Shown here piece by piece: positions 17,731 to 29,023 of a DNA stretch of 64,000 bases (the first letter of the stretch is position 1; every line of letters starts with the position of its first letter). The translations under genes were made by a program, and so were the position numbers. Source of the stretch: Alphaproteobacteria bacterium (lineage in GTDB: Bacteria; Pseudomonadota; Alphaproteobacteria; JACAEB01). A model generated the notes under the pieces. It saw only the letters and a program-made list of their open reading frames with translations. It ran no database searches and was not told the DNA's origin. Where the stretch lies: NCBI GenBank assembly GCA_024236075.1, contig JACKLE010000002.1, forward strand, positions 1 through 64,000, written 5' to 3'.

Positions 17731-18220
17731 TCATTCCGCCGCCATCCGCGCACCCTGGCGCAGGGCGAGGACCGTCGGCCGGCGGTCGGACGAGGGCTGA
17801 TAGACTTGGCTGAACTCCGCCATGGTCTCGGCAAAGGCGGCGGCGTCCTTGTCCTTCTCGACCTCGAAGGCGGTAAAGCCGACGCGCGACATGAAGAAGA
17901 TCTGGTCGCGCAGCACGTTGCCGACGGCGCGGATCTCGCCCTTGTAGCCGAGGCGCTCGCGCAGGAGGCGCGCGGAGGAGAAGGCCCGGCCGTCCTTGAA
18001 CTGAGGAAAGGCGAGCGCGATCACGGCAAGGCGGGGCAGGTCGTCCGACAGCTCCTCGACGCGCTCGCCCGGCTCGATGCGCACGCCGAGCGGCGCATTG
18101 CGCGCGAGGAGCGCCTCGCGCTCGGCCCGATAGCGCGCGAAGGGCACGATGACGGCGCCCTCGGGCAGCGCGTCCTCCGATCCGACGGCCGCAAAATCCT
18201 CGCGCGCCGGCAAGCCGTGC

Positions 18221-18234
<14 letters not shown>
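17731..18234 (-). CDS. DUF934 protein of the sulfite/nitrite reductase operon
   Basis: 167 residues. The middle shows DDLPRLAVIALAFPQFKDGRAFSSARLLRERLGYKGEIRAVG and DQIFFMSRVGFTAF, the DUF934 core (only key parts quoted: FPxFxDGRxFSxARxLR and DQxxxxxRxGF). Members sit directly after cysI-type reductase genes in many alpha- and betaproteobacteria and are thought to assist the reductase, but the biochemical role is unknown. Its ATG overlaps the reductase end by 14 bp, so it is translationally coupled. Cytoplasmic. Confidence 0.88.
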
Positions 18235-19879
<1,645 letters not shown>

Positions 19880-19896
19880 GGCCGCCTTTCCGGTCC

Positions 19897-20232
19897 CTAA
19901 CTGGCGCGCGCGCCGTGCTCGGCGCTGTTGCCGGCCTGCTTGCCGAGATCGAGCCGCACGGTCGGCCCCTTTGCTCGAATGACCTCGCGGGTCTCGCGGG
20001 GCGACGGCCCGTTCGGCCCCGGCACGACGTCGAAGAGATAGACGGCGACGACCCGGCGCGCCGCGACGTCCGCCTCGGCATCGGCGAGAGCCTTCTCGGC
20101 GTCGGCCTTCGTCCCGAAAACGGCCGCTTCGGCGAAGCGCGCGGACCAGGCGCCCGCCGGCGTGCGGTAGACGACCTCGCCGTCGCCGAGGCGATTGGCG
20201 GTCAAGGCCTGCGGCAGTTCGGCTTTGGCCAT
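19897..20232 (-). CDS. DUF2849 protein, first gene of the siroheme reductase operon
   Basis: 111 residues from ATG 20232 (MAKAELPQALTANRLGDGEVVY). The segment ALTANRLGDGEVVYRTPAG then WSARFAEAAVF is the DUF2849 core; the rest (DAEKALADAEADVAARRVVAVYLFDV) matches the family too. It is small, soluble and of unknown function, always found upstream of cysI-type reductase genes. The reductase follows 17 bp downstream. The family is sometimes fused to or next to siroheme synthase, so a role in handling siroheme is an inference only. Confidence 0.88.
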   Translation of the reverse strand: MAKAELPQALTANRLGDGEVVYRTPAGAWSARFAEAAVFGTKADAEKALADAEADVAARRVVAVYLFDVVPGPNGPSPRETREVIRAKGPTVRLDLGKQAGNSAEHGARAS

Positions 20233-20306
20233 GCCTTTGCATCCGGACCCAGGAGCGGGCGGGCTTGCCTGCTCGCGAACCAAAATGGCGTCGGAGATCG
20301 GATTTT

Positions 20307-20319
20307 ACAAGCGCCTTGT
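20307..20319. promoter_or_regulatory. Short inverted repeat upstream of the reductase operon
   Basis: ACAAG-CGC-CTTGT is a perfect 5-bp dyad in the 213-bp divergent region between the DUF2849 gene (minus) and the SH3 lipoprotein (plus). It sits 74 bp upstream of the DUF2849 start, where a repressor or activator site would lie. A second CAAG occurs at 20338. The region is AT-rich compared with its surroundings, and TAATAT at 20351-20356 could be a -10 box for the plus-strand gene. Confidence 0.35.
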
Positions 20320-20445
20320 GCAGCGGCGGACATTTAACAAGAACATACAGTAATATACGCGCTTGCACGCCGTCGCCGGGGGCGGCTAGGAAGGCGAAGG
20401 GGACTATACCGATCCGTCGGGCGGATACGGGAGGGAGAGACGGCA

Positions 20446-21174
20446 ATGTCTGCTGGGGTGGGACGGATTCCTTTGGCGCTGGCGCTTTGCGGGGCGCTTA
20501 GCCTCGCGGCGTGCGCGGATTCGATCGGGGTGCTTCTGGGCCCCGAAGAGGCGGTGCGGGGCGCTTCCGTCGGCACGGAGCTCGGCTACTGGCTCAAGAT
20601 CAGCGATCGCGAAGCCCTTGCGACGGCGCTCGCCGCCGCGCTGACTTCGCCGGATGCGAGCGCGGAGCAGCGCTGGCACAACCCCCGGACCGGCGCGAGC
20701 GGGACGCTTGCCGTCTCGCCGAGCTTCTTCACCGCGCTCGAGGCCATGGGCGGACGGGACATCGAGGCCCCCGTGACGCTCGACAGCTCGATTCCGCTGC
20801 TTCCCGACGCCGGCCACTATGCCGTGCAGTCGAACAGCAATGTGCGCCAGGGGCCGTCCCGCAATGCCGGCCTCATCACCATGCTGCCCAAGGGCACGCA
20901 GGTGACCGTGCTCGGCGTCACGGAGCGCGAGACCGGCTGGGCTCTCGTCGCGCGCGGCGCCCATGTGCTCGGCTATGTCTATCTGCCGCTGCTAGCGCAG
21001 GAAACGGGCGGGGAGCCGCCCCTGGTGCTCGCCGGCGGCGATGCGCGCCTTCCGATCCTCTGCCGGCGCTTCAGCAGCGAGGTGAAGCTCGCCGAGGGGC
21101 GCATCGATCGATGGGACGGCACCGCCTGCCGCGAACGCGACGGGCGCTGGGCGGTGAAGACGGCCATGCCGTAG
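20446..21174 (+). CDS. SH3-domain lipoprotein
   Basis: 242 residues. A lipoprotein signal ends at LSLAAC (Cys23). Residues about 35-105 (SVGTELGYWLKISDREALATAL, then WHNPRTGASGTLAVSP) resemble the surface-antigen/RT821-like outer-membrane lipoprotein domain. Residues about 125-185 are a bacterial SH3 domain: YAVQSNSNVRQGPSRNAGLI, LPKGTQVTVLG, GWALVARG, GYVYLPLL. SH3b domains often bind peptidoglycan, so this is likely an envelope lipoprotein tethered to the wall. GGGAGGGAGAGACGGCA precedes the ATG. It is divergent from the reductase operon and converges with rpmE. Confidence 0.8.
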   Translation: MSAGVGRIPLALALCGALSLAACADSIGVLLGPEEAVRGASVGTELGYWLKISDREALATALAAALTSPDASAEQRWHNPRTGASGTLAVSPSFFTALEAMGGRDIEAPVTLDSSIPLLPDAGHYAVQSNSNVRQGPSRNAGLITMLPKGTQVTVLGVTERETGWALVARGAHVLGYVYLPLLAQETGGEPPLVLAGGDARLPILCRRFSSEVKLAEGRIDRWDGTACRERDGRWAVKTAMP

Positions 21175-21192
21175 GGCAAGGCCCCGCGCGCC

Positions 21193-21411
21193 TTACTTCA
21201 CGAAGCCTTTGAACTTGTCGCGGAATTTCGACACGCGGCCGCGGTTCAGAAGCTGCTGGCCGCCGCCCGTCCAGGCGGGATGGGTGGTCGGGTCGATGTC
21301 GAGGGTCAGCGTGTCGCCCTCCGCGCCCCAGGTCGAGCGCGTCTTGTAGGTCGTGCCGTCGTTCATCACGACCGTGATCCAGTGATAGTCGGGATGAATC
21401 TCGTCCTTCAT
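21193..21411 (-). CDS. rpmE: Ribosomal protein bL31
   Basis: 72 residues from ATG 21411 (MKDEIHPDYHWITVVMNDGT). It is followed by YKTRSTWGAEGDTLTLDIDP and HPAWTGGGQQLLNRG, the alphaproteobacterial L31 pattern. No cysteines are present, so this is the C-minus form that does not bind zinc. It is part of the large ribosomal subunit at the inter-subunit bridge. It is divergent from the ABC exporter, with 194 bp between, a neighbour pair common in Rhizobiales. Confidence 0.96.
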   Translation of the reverse strand: MKDEIHPDYHWITVVMNDGTTYKTRSTWGAEGDTLTLDIDPTTHPAWTGGGQQLLNRGRVSKFRDKFKGFVK

Positions 21412-21605
21412 GGGGCGTCCGCCTTGCTGTCCTCGCGCGAGCCTGCGCGAGCGCAGGTTTCTAAAGCCTGAGGACTTTCGGCGCAAGGCCGCGCCGTCCT
21501 CCGCGCCGGGCCGCGGGCGGCCATGCGCGTCGTGCGGGGCGCGCGGCGCAGGGCTGCACCGTCTTGCTTCGTGCTATAGGTTCGCCGCGTCAGACAGGAA
21601 GGCCC

Positions 21606-23480
<1,875 letters not shown>

Positions 23481-23489
23481 GGGAAGCAG

Positions 23490-24608
23490 ATGAAACGCGT
23501 TCTGATATGGGGCGCCGCCGCGCTCGGCCTCGCCCTCCTCGCGACGAGCGTCTTCATCGTGCGCACGCTGACGGACATGGGCGCCTTCACCACGCTGAAG
23601 CCCCATTTCGGCGGAACCTGCGCGGCGATCGCGGGCGTCGAGGGCGCCGAGGACGTCGTCGTCGACCGAGAGCGGAACATCGCCTTTCTGTCCTCTGTCG
23701 ATTTCCGGGCCGTTCTGCAGGGCAGGGAGGCGAACGGGCGCATCGCCGCGCTCGACCTCGCTGCGACGCCGCCGCGCGTCCTGGCGGTCGGGGTGGACGG
23801 CGCGCTCGACCGCTTTCGCCCGCACGGCCTTTCGCTTGCCGTCGCGCCCGACGGGGCGCGCGTCCTTTTCGCGGTGAGCCATCGCTCGCCGACCGAGCAC
23901 GCGGTCGAGATCTTCGACGTGGCCTATTCGGACGAAGGTCCGCGCCTTTCGCTGCGCCGGAGCGTGACGGGACCGGCGCTCGTCTCGCCCAACGATGTCG
24001 CGGGGCTTCCCGACGGAACCTTCTACGCCACCAACGATCACGGCACGCAGGCGCCCCTCGGGCAGCGCCTGGAGGAGGTCTTCCGCAAGCCGAGATCGAC
24101 GCTCGTCCGCTTCGACGGGTCGTCGCTCTTCACGGTCGCGGACGGCCTCGTCTTCGCGAACGGCATCGCGCTCTCGAACGATGCGACGCGCCTCTATGTC
24201 GCGGAGATGCTCGGCCATCGCCTGCGCATCTATGTGCGCGATCCGGCGACGGGCGACATCCGCCAGGGCGAGGGCACGCAGGGCCTCGTCTGGATCGGCA
24301 CGGCGGCGGACAATATCGACGTCGACCCCGAAGGCGCGCTCTGGGTCGCCGCGCATCCGAAGTTCCTGGATCTCGCCGGACTGGTCGGCGATCCCAGGAA
24401 ATCCGCGCCGAGCCAGATCCTCGAAATCGCTCCGAACACGGACAAGCCCGGCGGCACGATCGACGAGATCTATCTGTCGAAAGGCGAGGAGCTGTCCGCC
24501 GCGACCGTGGCCGTCCATCTCCGAGACCGCATGCTCCTCGGATCTGCTTTCGAGCCGAAGGTGCTTCTGTGCGAGCTTCCCGAGAAGCGCGGCATGCTCG
24601 ATCGCTAG
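23490..24608 (+). CDS. Paraoxonase/arylesterase (PON)-family six-bladed propeller
   Basis: 372 residues. Residues 5-28 form an uncleaved or cleaved signal helix (LIWGAAALGLALLATSVFIV), as in mammalian PON1. The propeller carries the PON landmarks in order: GAEDVVVDRERNIAFLSS, RFRPHGLSLAV, SPNDVAGLPDGTFYATNDHG, DGLVFANGIALSNDATRLYVAEML, DNIDVDPEGALWVAAHP, and a terminal MLLGSAFEPKVLLCELP. The Asn and Asp calcium ligands (SPND, FANG, DNID) are conserved. It should be a calcium-dependent lactonase/arylesterase facing the periplasm. It follows the ABC exporter by 9 bp and precedes dgkA, so all three may form one unit. Confidence 0.88.
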   Translation: MKRVLIWGAAALGLALLATSVFIVRTLTDMGAFTTLKPHFGGTCAAIAGVEGAEDVVVDRERNIAFLSSVDFRAVLQGREANGRIAALDLAATPPRVLAVGVDGALDRFRPHGLSLAVAPDGARVLFAVSHRSPTEHAVEIFDVAYSDEGPRLSLRRSVTGPALVSPNDVAGLPDGTFYATNDHGTQAPLGQRLEEVFRKPRSTLVRFDGSSLFTVADGLVFANGIALSNDATRLYVAEMLGHRLRIYVRDPATGDIRQGEGTQGLVWIGTAADNIDVDPEGALWVAAHPKFLDLAGLVGDPRKSAPSQILEIAPNTDKPGGTIDEIYLSKGEELSAATVAVHLRDRMLLGSAFEPKVLLCELPEKRGMLDR

Positions 24609-24633
24609 ACGGTCATTTTCCAGGGAACGGGCC

Positions 24634-25035
24634 ATGAGAGCCAAGCCCTTCCGCATTTCCGAGCGCATGGGGAGCTTCCGCCACGCCGCCATAGGTGTCG
24701 TGACGATGCTCCGAACACAGCACAATGCGCGCATTCAGGCCGTGGCCGCTATCCTCGTCGTCGCCCTGAGCTTCGCGCTTCGTCTCGCGCCGTGGGAGTG
24801 GTGCGCCGTGCTGCTGGCGACCGGTCTCGTCCTCGCGGCCGAAGGGCTCAATACCGCGATCGAGGAGATTGCCGACCTCGTCTCGCCGGAGCGCCATCCG
24901 GCGGTCAAGGCCGCGAAGGACGTGGCGGCGGGCGCGGTTCTCATCGCGGCCCTGATGGCGGCGGCCGTCGGCGCGCTCGTCTTCCTGCCGCATCTCGCGA
25001 ATCTCGCCGTTGCGTTTCTGGCCCGCGCGAGCTGA
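24634..25035 (+). CDS. dgkA: Diacylglycerol kinase (DgkA) family membrane kinase
   Basis: 133 residues with three membrane helices. The catalytic segment LAAEGLNTAIEEIADLVSPE holds Glu70 and Asn73, and the following AVKAAKDVAAGAVLIAAL holds the conserved K-D-x-A-A-G-A-V-L. It phosphorylates diacylglycerol (or undecaprenol in some relatives) using ATP in the inner membrane, recycling lipid. There is a longer N-terminus than E. coli DgkA (FRISERMGSFRHAAIGVVTML), typical of the undecaprenol kinase-like subgroup, so substrate is uncertain. The start at 24634 follows CAGGGAACGGGCC. It is the last gene of a likely unit with the ABC exporter and arylesterase. Confidence 0.9.
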   Translation: MRAKPFRISERMGSFRHAAIGVVTMLRTQHNARIQAVAAILVVALSFALRLAPWEWCAVLLATGLVLAAEGLNTAIEEIADLVSPERHPAVKAAKDVAAGAVLIAALMAAAVGALVFLPHLANLAVAFLARAS

Positions 25036-25040
25036 GCGCC

Positions 25041-25547
25041 CTATTTCCGCTGGCTGCGGACGAAGGTCATGAGCGCCTCGCGCGCCTCGCCCTCGTCGGC
25101 ATCGCTCGAAAGGAAGATCTCGAGGCGGCTCGCATAGCTGCGATAGCTGCGCGGTCCCGTGACGTCGACCGTCACGCAGTCGCGCGCCTGGCAGGAAAGG
25201 GCGAGGGCGCGGCAGGAGCCGAGCGTCATCGCCGTCGCGCCGAGCGAGAGGTCGACCTCGGCGACGGGCATGCGCGCGACGACCGTCTCCCAGCCCTCCT
25301 CTGCGGTGGCTTCGAAGGTGGCCGCCGCAAAGCGGCGGAAGCGGTAGAGCAGCTCTTCGCCCTCGAAGTCGAGGGCGCCGATCTTCTGCACGCTGGCGAT
25401 GCGCCTTCCCTCGGCGCGCTCGCAATCCACCGTGCCGATGGTGCGGTTTATCCCCGCGACGCCCGAAGCGCCCTGCAGCGCGATGCCCGTTGCGGCGAGC
25501 GCCCCGACGACCCCTGCTGCGATGCCCCCTTTCATGCTTGCCCCCAT
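25041..25547 (-). CDS. Small predicted secreted protein of unknown function
   Basis: 168 residues from ATG 25547, chosen because GGGAG lies 8 bases upstream; ATG 25535 is an alternative. The N-terminus MGASMKGGIAAGVVGALAATGIAL is a probable export signal. The mature part has four cysteines, in VDCERAEG and later CRALALSCQARDC, and ends in a charged helix (DEGEAREALMTFVRSQRK). No family is recognised. It converges with dgkA, 5 bp away, and is divergent from the muramidase with 103 bp between. Confidence 0.65.
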   Translation of the reverse strand: MGASMKGGIAAGVVGALAATGIALQGASGVAGINRTIGTVDCERAEGRRIASVQKIGALDFEGEELLYRFRRFAAATFEATAEEGWETVVARMPVAEVDLSLGATAMTLGSCRALALSCQARDCVTVDVTGPRSYRSYASRLEIFLSSDADEGEAREALMTFVRSQRK

Positions 25548-25650
25548 CTTGCGCTCCCTGGCGGTCCCCGGAGGTAATGTTAGCCCGGTTTTTGAGCGTG
25601 ACCCAATAAGGCGGTAGACTGGGCCGTCGCGACGTCGATGGGGGGCCGGC

Positions 25651-26613
25651 ATGGGATTCTGGGACTTCCTGAAGAGCCTTTTCGGCTCCAAGAAAGGGCC
25701 CTCCCCTCAGCCGGGGCCGTCTCCGGCGCCCACGCCGACGCCGGCCCCAGCCCCCGCGCCGCCGCCGGGGCCCCCCGCTTCTTCCTCGCCCGGACTGTCC
25801 GTCTCGGGTCCCGTGCGCTACGGCGCGGCGCTGACCGCAAACGGGCTCGAGCGCGTCAAGGCGCGCCTCGGCGTCGGCGAGGCCGAGATCTGGACCGTCC
25901 TCACGGTGGAGGCGAAGGGCGTCGGCTTCATGCCGAGCCGTCTGCCCTACATCCTCTATGAGCGCCACATCTTCTCGAAGGAGACCGCGCGGCGCTACGA
26001 CGAATCCCACCCGGACATCTCGAACCGTCAGCCGGGCGGCTATGTCGGCGGCGCGGGCGAATATCCCCGCATCGTCAAGGCGGCGGGCCTCGACTACGTG
26101 GCCGCGCTGCGGAGCGCCTCCTGGGGCGCGGCGCAGGTCATGGGCTTCAACGCGCCGGGCCTCGAATATCCGAGCGTCGAGGTCTTCGTGGATCGCCTCC
26201 GCACGAGCGAGGACGAGCACCTCGAGAGCTTCATGCGCTTCATCGTGCTCAACGGCCTCACGGCGCCCCTCAAGGCTCACGACTGGCGGGGCTTCGCGAA
26301 GATCTACAACGGACCCAATTACGAGGCCGGCGGCTACCACACCAAGCTGGCCAACGCCTACGCCAAGTTCTCGTCTGCGCCTTCCATGAACCTCGATCTG
26401 CGCGCCGCGCAGCTCTATCTCGGCTATCTCGGCTACGATCCCAAGGGCATAGACGGTCTGTGGGGACCCGGAACGAAAGGTGCGCTCACGGCGTTTTTGA
26501 CCGCCCACGGACAGTCACTTCCGCCGGGCGGCCTCACGGGGCTTCCCTCGGGCGCGCTCGACCTTTTGGCGGCCGAGGTCGGCAGGCTGCCCCCGCCTGC
26601 CTGGCCGCTGTGA
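25651..26613 (+). CDS. N-acetylmuramidase-domain protein with peptidoglycan-binding repeat
   Basis: 320 residues. The N-terminus MGFWDFLKSLFGSKKG is amphipathic and is not a signal peptide; next comes a Pro/Ala linker at residues 17-48. Residues about 55-240 match the phage-type N-acetylmuramidase (DUF3380): TVLTVEAKGVGFMPSRLPYILYERHIF, SWGAAQVMGFN, FMRFIVLNGL and WRGFAKIYNGPNY, with candidate catalytic Glu in LYERH. Residues about 246-310 are a peptidoglycan-binding fold (LRAAQLYLGYLGYDPKGIDGLWGPGTKGAL). It would cut glycan strands. No holin, spanin or other phage gene is beside it, so a domesticated lysin is likely. Neighbours are wall-binding proteins. Confidence 0.85.
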   Translation: MGFWDFLKSLFGSKKGPSPQPGPSPAPTPTPAPAPAPPPGPPASSSPGLSVSGPVRYGAALTANGLERVKARLGVGEAEIWTVLTVEAKGVGFMPSRLPYILYERHIFSKETARRYDESHPDISNRQPGGYVGGAGEYPRIVKAAGLDYVAALRSASWGAAQVMGFNAPGLEYPSVEVFVDRLRTSEDEHLESFMRFIVLNGLTAPLKAHDWRGFAKIYNGPNYEAGGYHTKLANAYAKFSSAPSMNLDLRAAQLYLGYLGYDPKGIDGLWGPGTKGALTAFLTAHGQSLPPGGLTGLPSGALDLLAAEVGRLPPPAWPL

Positions 26614-26746
26614 AGGCTTGAGACTTCGTGCGGACGACCGGCGGTCCCCCCCCCGGCGGATGTCGGCGAGGCGCTCGAATGGCGTGTTGAACGTTTGGCG
26701 ATTCGCGAGGAATCCGGCTGTCGCCGACGCCACTGGGCCTGCGTGC

Positions 26747-27733
26747 CTATCGCTCGGTGAGCTTCAGCTCGATGCGGCGATTGCGGGTATAGGCTTCCTG
26801 CGTGTGCGCCGGGTCGAGGGGATGGAACTCGCCGAAGCCCGCGGCGGCGAGGCGTTTCGAGGGCACGCCCTGGCTTTCGAGGTAGCGCACCACGGCGACC
26901 GCGCGTGCAGCCGACAGATGCCAGTTCGACGGGAATTCGGGCGTCGAGATGGGCTGGCGGTCCGAATGGCCGTCGACGCGGATGATCCAGGGCAGATCGG
27001 ACGGAATCTCCTTGGCGATGTCCACGATGAGGCCGGCGAGCTTCTTCAGCTCGACCTGGCCCGCCGGGCTTACGGTCGCCGACGCCGAGTCGAAGAAAAT
27101 CTCCGATTGCAGAACGAAGCGGTCGCCCACGATCTCGATATCGGTGCGGTTGCCGAGCGCGGCCTTCAGCTTGCCGAAGAACTCGGAGCGGTATTCGGCG
27201 AGCTCGCCGACCTTCTGGGCGAGCGCCGCGTTGAGGCGCGCGCCGAGATTGACGATCTGCGCTTCCTGTTCCTTGTCCTTGGCCTCGGCCGCGTCGAGAG
27301 CCTCCTGCAGGCTGGCGAACTGGAGCCGGAGCGCGGCGAGCTGATCGCCGAGGAGGGTGGCCTCGTCCGTCGCCTGGCTGCTCGTCGCCTGCGCGGCGGC
27401 GAGCGCGGATTCGAGCTCGAGCGCATGAAGCTGCGCGGCGCCTTCGGCCGCCTGCGAGGCCTGAAGCGTCGCCGTGAGGCGCTTCACCTCGGCGCCGAGC
27501 TCGGCATTGGCGGCCTCCTTGAGGCTCAGCTCGTTCGCGAGGGTCGCGATCTCGGAGCTCAGCTGCGCCAGGCGCTGGTCGCGTCCGGTCAAGGCCTGGT
27601 TCAGATAGAACTGGCCGAGCATGAAGATCGACAGCAGGAAGATGATGACGAGAAGTAGCGTCGAGAGCGCGTCGACGAAACCCGGCCAGTAGTCCGGCGG
27701 GGCGTGACGGGCCCGGCGCGCGCGGGCGCTCAT
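26747..27733 (-). CDS. MotB/OmpA-type peptidoglycan-binding membrane protein
   Basis: 328 residues. A single N-terminal helix (VDALSTLLLVIIFLLSIFMLGQFYL, residues about 20-45) carries the MotB-like D-A-L-S-T. Residues 50-170 are coiled coil rich in Ala, Leu and Gln. The C-terminal OmpA domain has ALGNRTDIEIVGDRFVLQSEIFFDSASATVSPAGQ and RVDGHSDRQP...YTRNRRIELKL, which binds peptidoglycan. With the MotA/ExbB-like partner upstream (4-bp overlap) it forms a proton-channel pair that is not flagellar; this pair is widespread in Rhizobiales near rpmE. Its task is unknown, presumably envelope energisation. Confidence 0.88.
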   Translation of the reverse strand: MSARARRARHAPPDYWPGFVDALSTLLLVIIFLLSIFMLGQFYLNQALTGRDQRLAQLSSEIATLANELSLKEAANAELGAEVKRLTATLQASQAAEGAAQLHALELESALAAAQATSSQATDEATLLGDQLAALRLQFASLQEALDAAEAKDKEQEAQIVNLGARLNAALAQKVGELAEYRSEFFGKLKAALGNRTDIEIVGDRFVLQSEIFFDSASATVSPAGQVELKKLAGLIVDIAKEIPSDLPWIIRVDGHSDRQPISTPEFPSNWHLSAARAVAVVRYLESQGVPSKRLAAAGFGEFHPLDPAHTQEAYTRNRRIELKLTER

Positions 27734-28923
27734 CGGACCTCTTCCGTGCCCGCCTCGTGGCGCAGGGATTCGGCTTCGCTCGTCTGCGCAAGGATCGCCT
27801 TGCGCAGCAATTTCAGCTCGAAACGCAGATCGCTGACCGCCTGGTCCCGACCGTGGGCCGCTTCCTCGGCGAGGCGCTTGACGTTGGTGTCCAGGCTGCG
27901 GAGATGGGTTTCGACGCCGGCGCCGGTCGCGCCCTCGATGCGGCCGAGCGCCGCGACGAGCGCCTCGAGCGTCTGGCGCAGATCGTTCTGCTGGCGGACG
28001 ATGCCGTCGAAGCGGGCCTGCTCACCGCGAAGCGCGTCGGTGAGGGAGCCGATGCGTCCCGCCAGCTCCATCATGTGCGTGTCTGCATTGGCGCGGTTGT
28101 CCTCGGCGCGCACGATGGCGCGCTGGAGGCGCTCGAGTCCCTCGCCCATGCGCTCGAGGAGGGCCGAGACATAGGCGGGAGTCGTCTGGTCCTCGTCCGA
28201 GAAGCTCGAGCCTGCGCCCGTGCCGATGCGCGTGACCGCCGAGAGCCATTCCTCGAGATCGTTGTAGAAGCGGTTCTGCGCCTGGGCGGCCTGCAGGTCG
28301 AGGAAGCCGAGGACGAGCGATCCGGCAAGGCCGAAGAGCGACGAGGAAAAGGCGGTTCCCATGCCGGTGAGCGGCGCCTCGAGACCCGCGAGCAGGGTCG
28401 CGAAGACGTTCGACTCCGCTCCGGCGTCGGGAGCGAGAGAGCGGATCGTCTCGCCTACGGCCGAAACCGTCTGAAGCAGGCCCCAGAAGGTTCCGAGGAG
28501 GCCGAGAAAGACGAGCAGCCCGGTGAAGTAGCGCGTGAGGTCGCGGCTTTCGTCGAGGCGCGATCCGACCGAGTCGAGGATCGAGCGCGTGCCGGCGGCC
28601 GAAAGCGTCAGGGGGCCGCCCCGGTCGCCGAGAAGCATCGCCATCGGCGCGAGCAGCCGCGGCCGCCGCGGCATCACGAGCCCGGGCTCGCCGCGGCGGA
28701 ACGAGTTCACCCAGGCGATCTCGGGCGCGAGGCGGATGACCCGTCCGATCGTATAGAGCACGCCGACGACGCCGACGCCCAGGATGAGGCCGTTGAAGAT
28801 CTGGTTGGCGACGAAGACCTCGGCGAGCGAGGCACGCAGGGCAATCCCGGCCGCGACGACCGCGACCAGGAAAACGCCCATCCTCAGGAGGTAGACATGG
28901 GGCTGCGACATCGCTCGTTCCAT
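27730..28923 (-). CDS. MotA/TolQ/ExbB-type proton channel subunit
   Basis: 397 residues. Two N-terminal helices (VYLLRMGVFLVAVVAAGIALRA and FNGLILGVGVVGVLYTIG) are followed by the MotA/TolQ/ExbB core: YFTGLLVFLGLLGTFWGLLQTVSAVGE and PLTGMGTAFSSSLFGLAGSLVLGFLDLQ, quoted in part. The last 170 residues form a cytoplasmic coiled coil. It should use the proton gradient to drive its MotB-like partner, whose ATG overlaps the stop here. ATG 28923 has GGAG 8 bases upstream; ATG 28911 is also possible. It is distinct from the tolQ at 55.9 kb. Confidence 0.87.
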   Translation of the reverse strand: MERAMSQPHVYLLRMGVFLVAVVAAGIALRASLAEVFVANQIFNGLILGVGVVGVLYTIGRVIRLAPEIAWVNSFRRGEPGLVMPRRPRLLAPMAMLLGDRGGPLTLSAAGTRSILDSVGSRLDESRDLTRYFTGLLVFLGLLGTFWGLLQTVSAVGETIRSLAPDAGAESNVFATLLAGLEAPLTGMGTAFSSSLFGLAGSLVLGFLDLQAAQAQNRFYNDLEEWLSAVTRIGTGAGSSFSDEDQTTPAYVSALLERMGEGLERLQRAIVRAEDNRANADTHMMELAGRIGSLTDALRGEQARFDGIVRQQNDLRQTLEALVAALGRIEGATGAGVETHLRSLDTNVKRLAEEAAHGRDQAVSDLRFELKLLRKAILAQTSEAESLRHEAGTEEVR

Positions 28924-29023
28924 CGAATCCGCTCCAGAAGACCCGCCCAGGCAGACGGATGCAATCGCGATACCGCGAAATCTCTAGCTTGGGCGGGACG
29001 AAAATGGGGCGGGTCGGGCCCGC

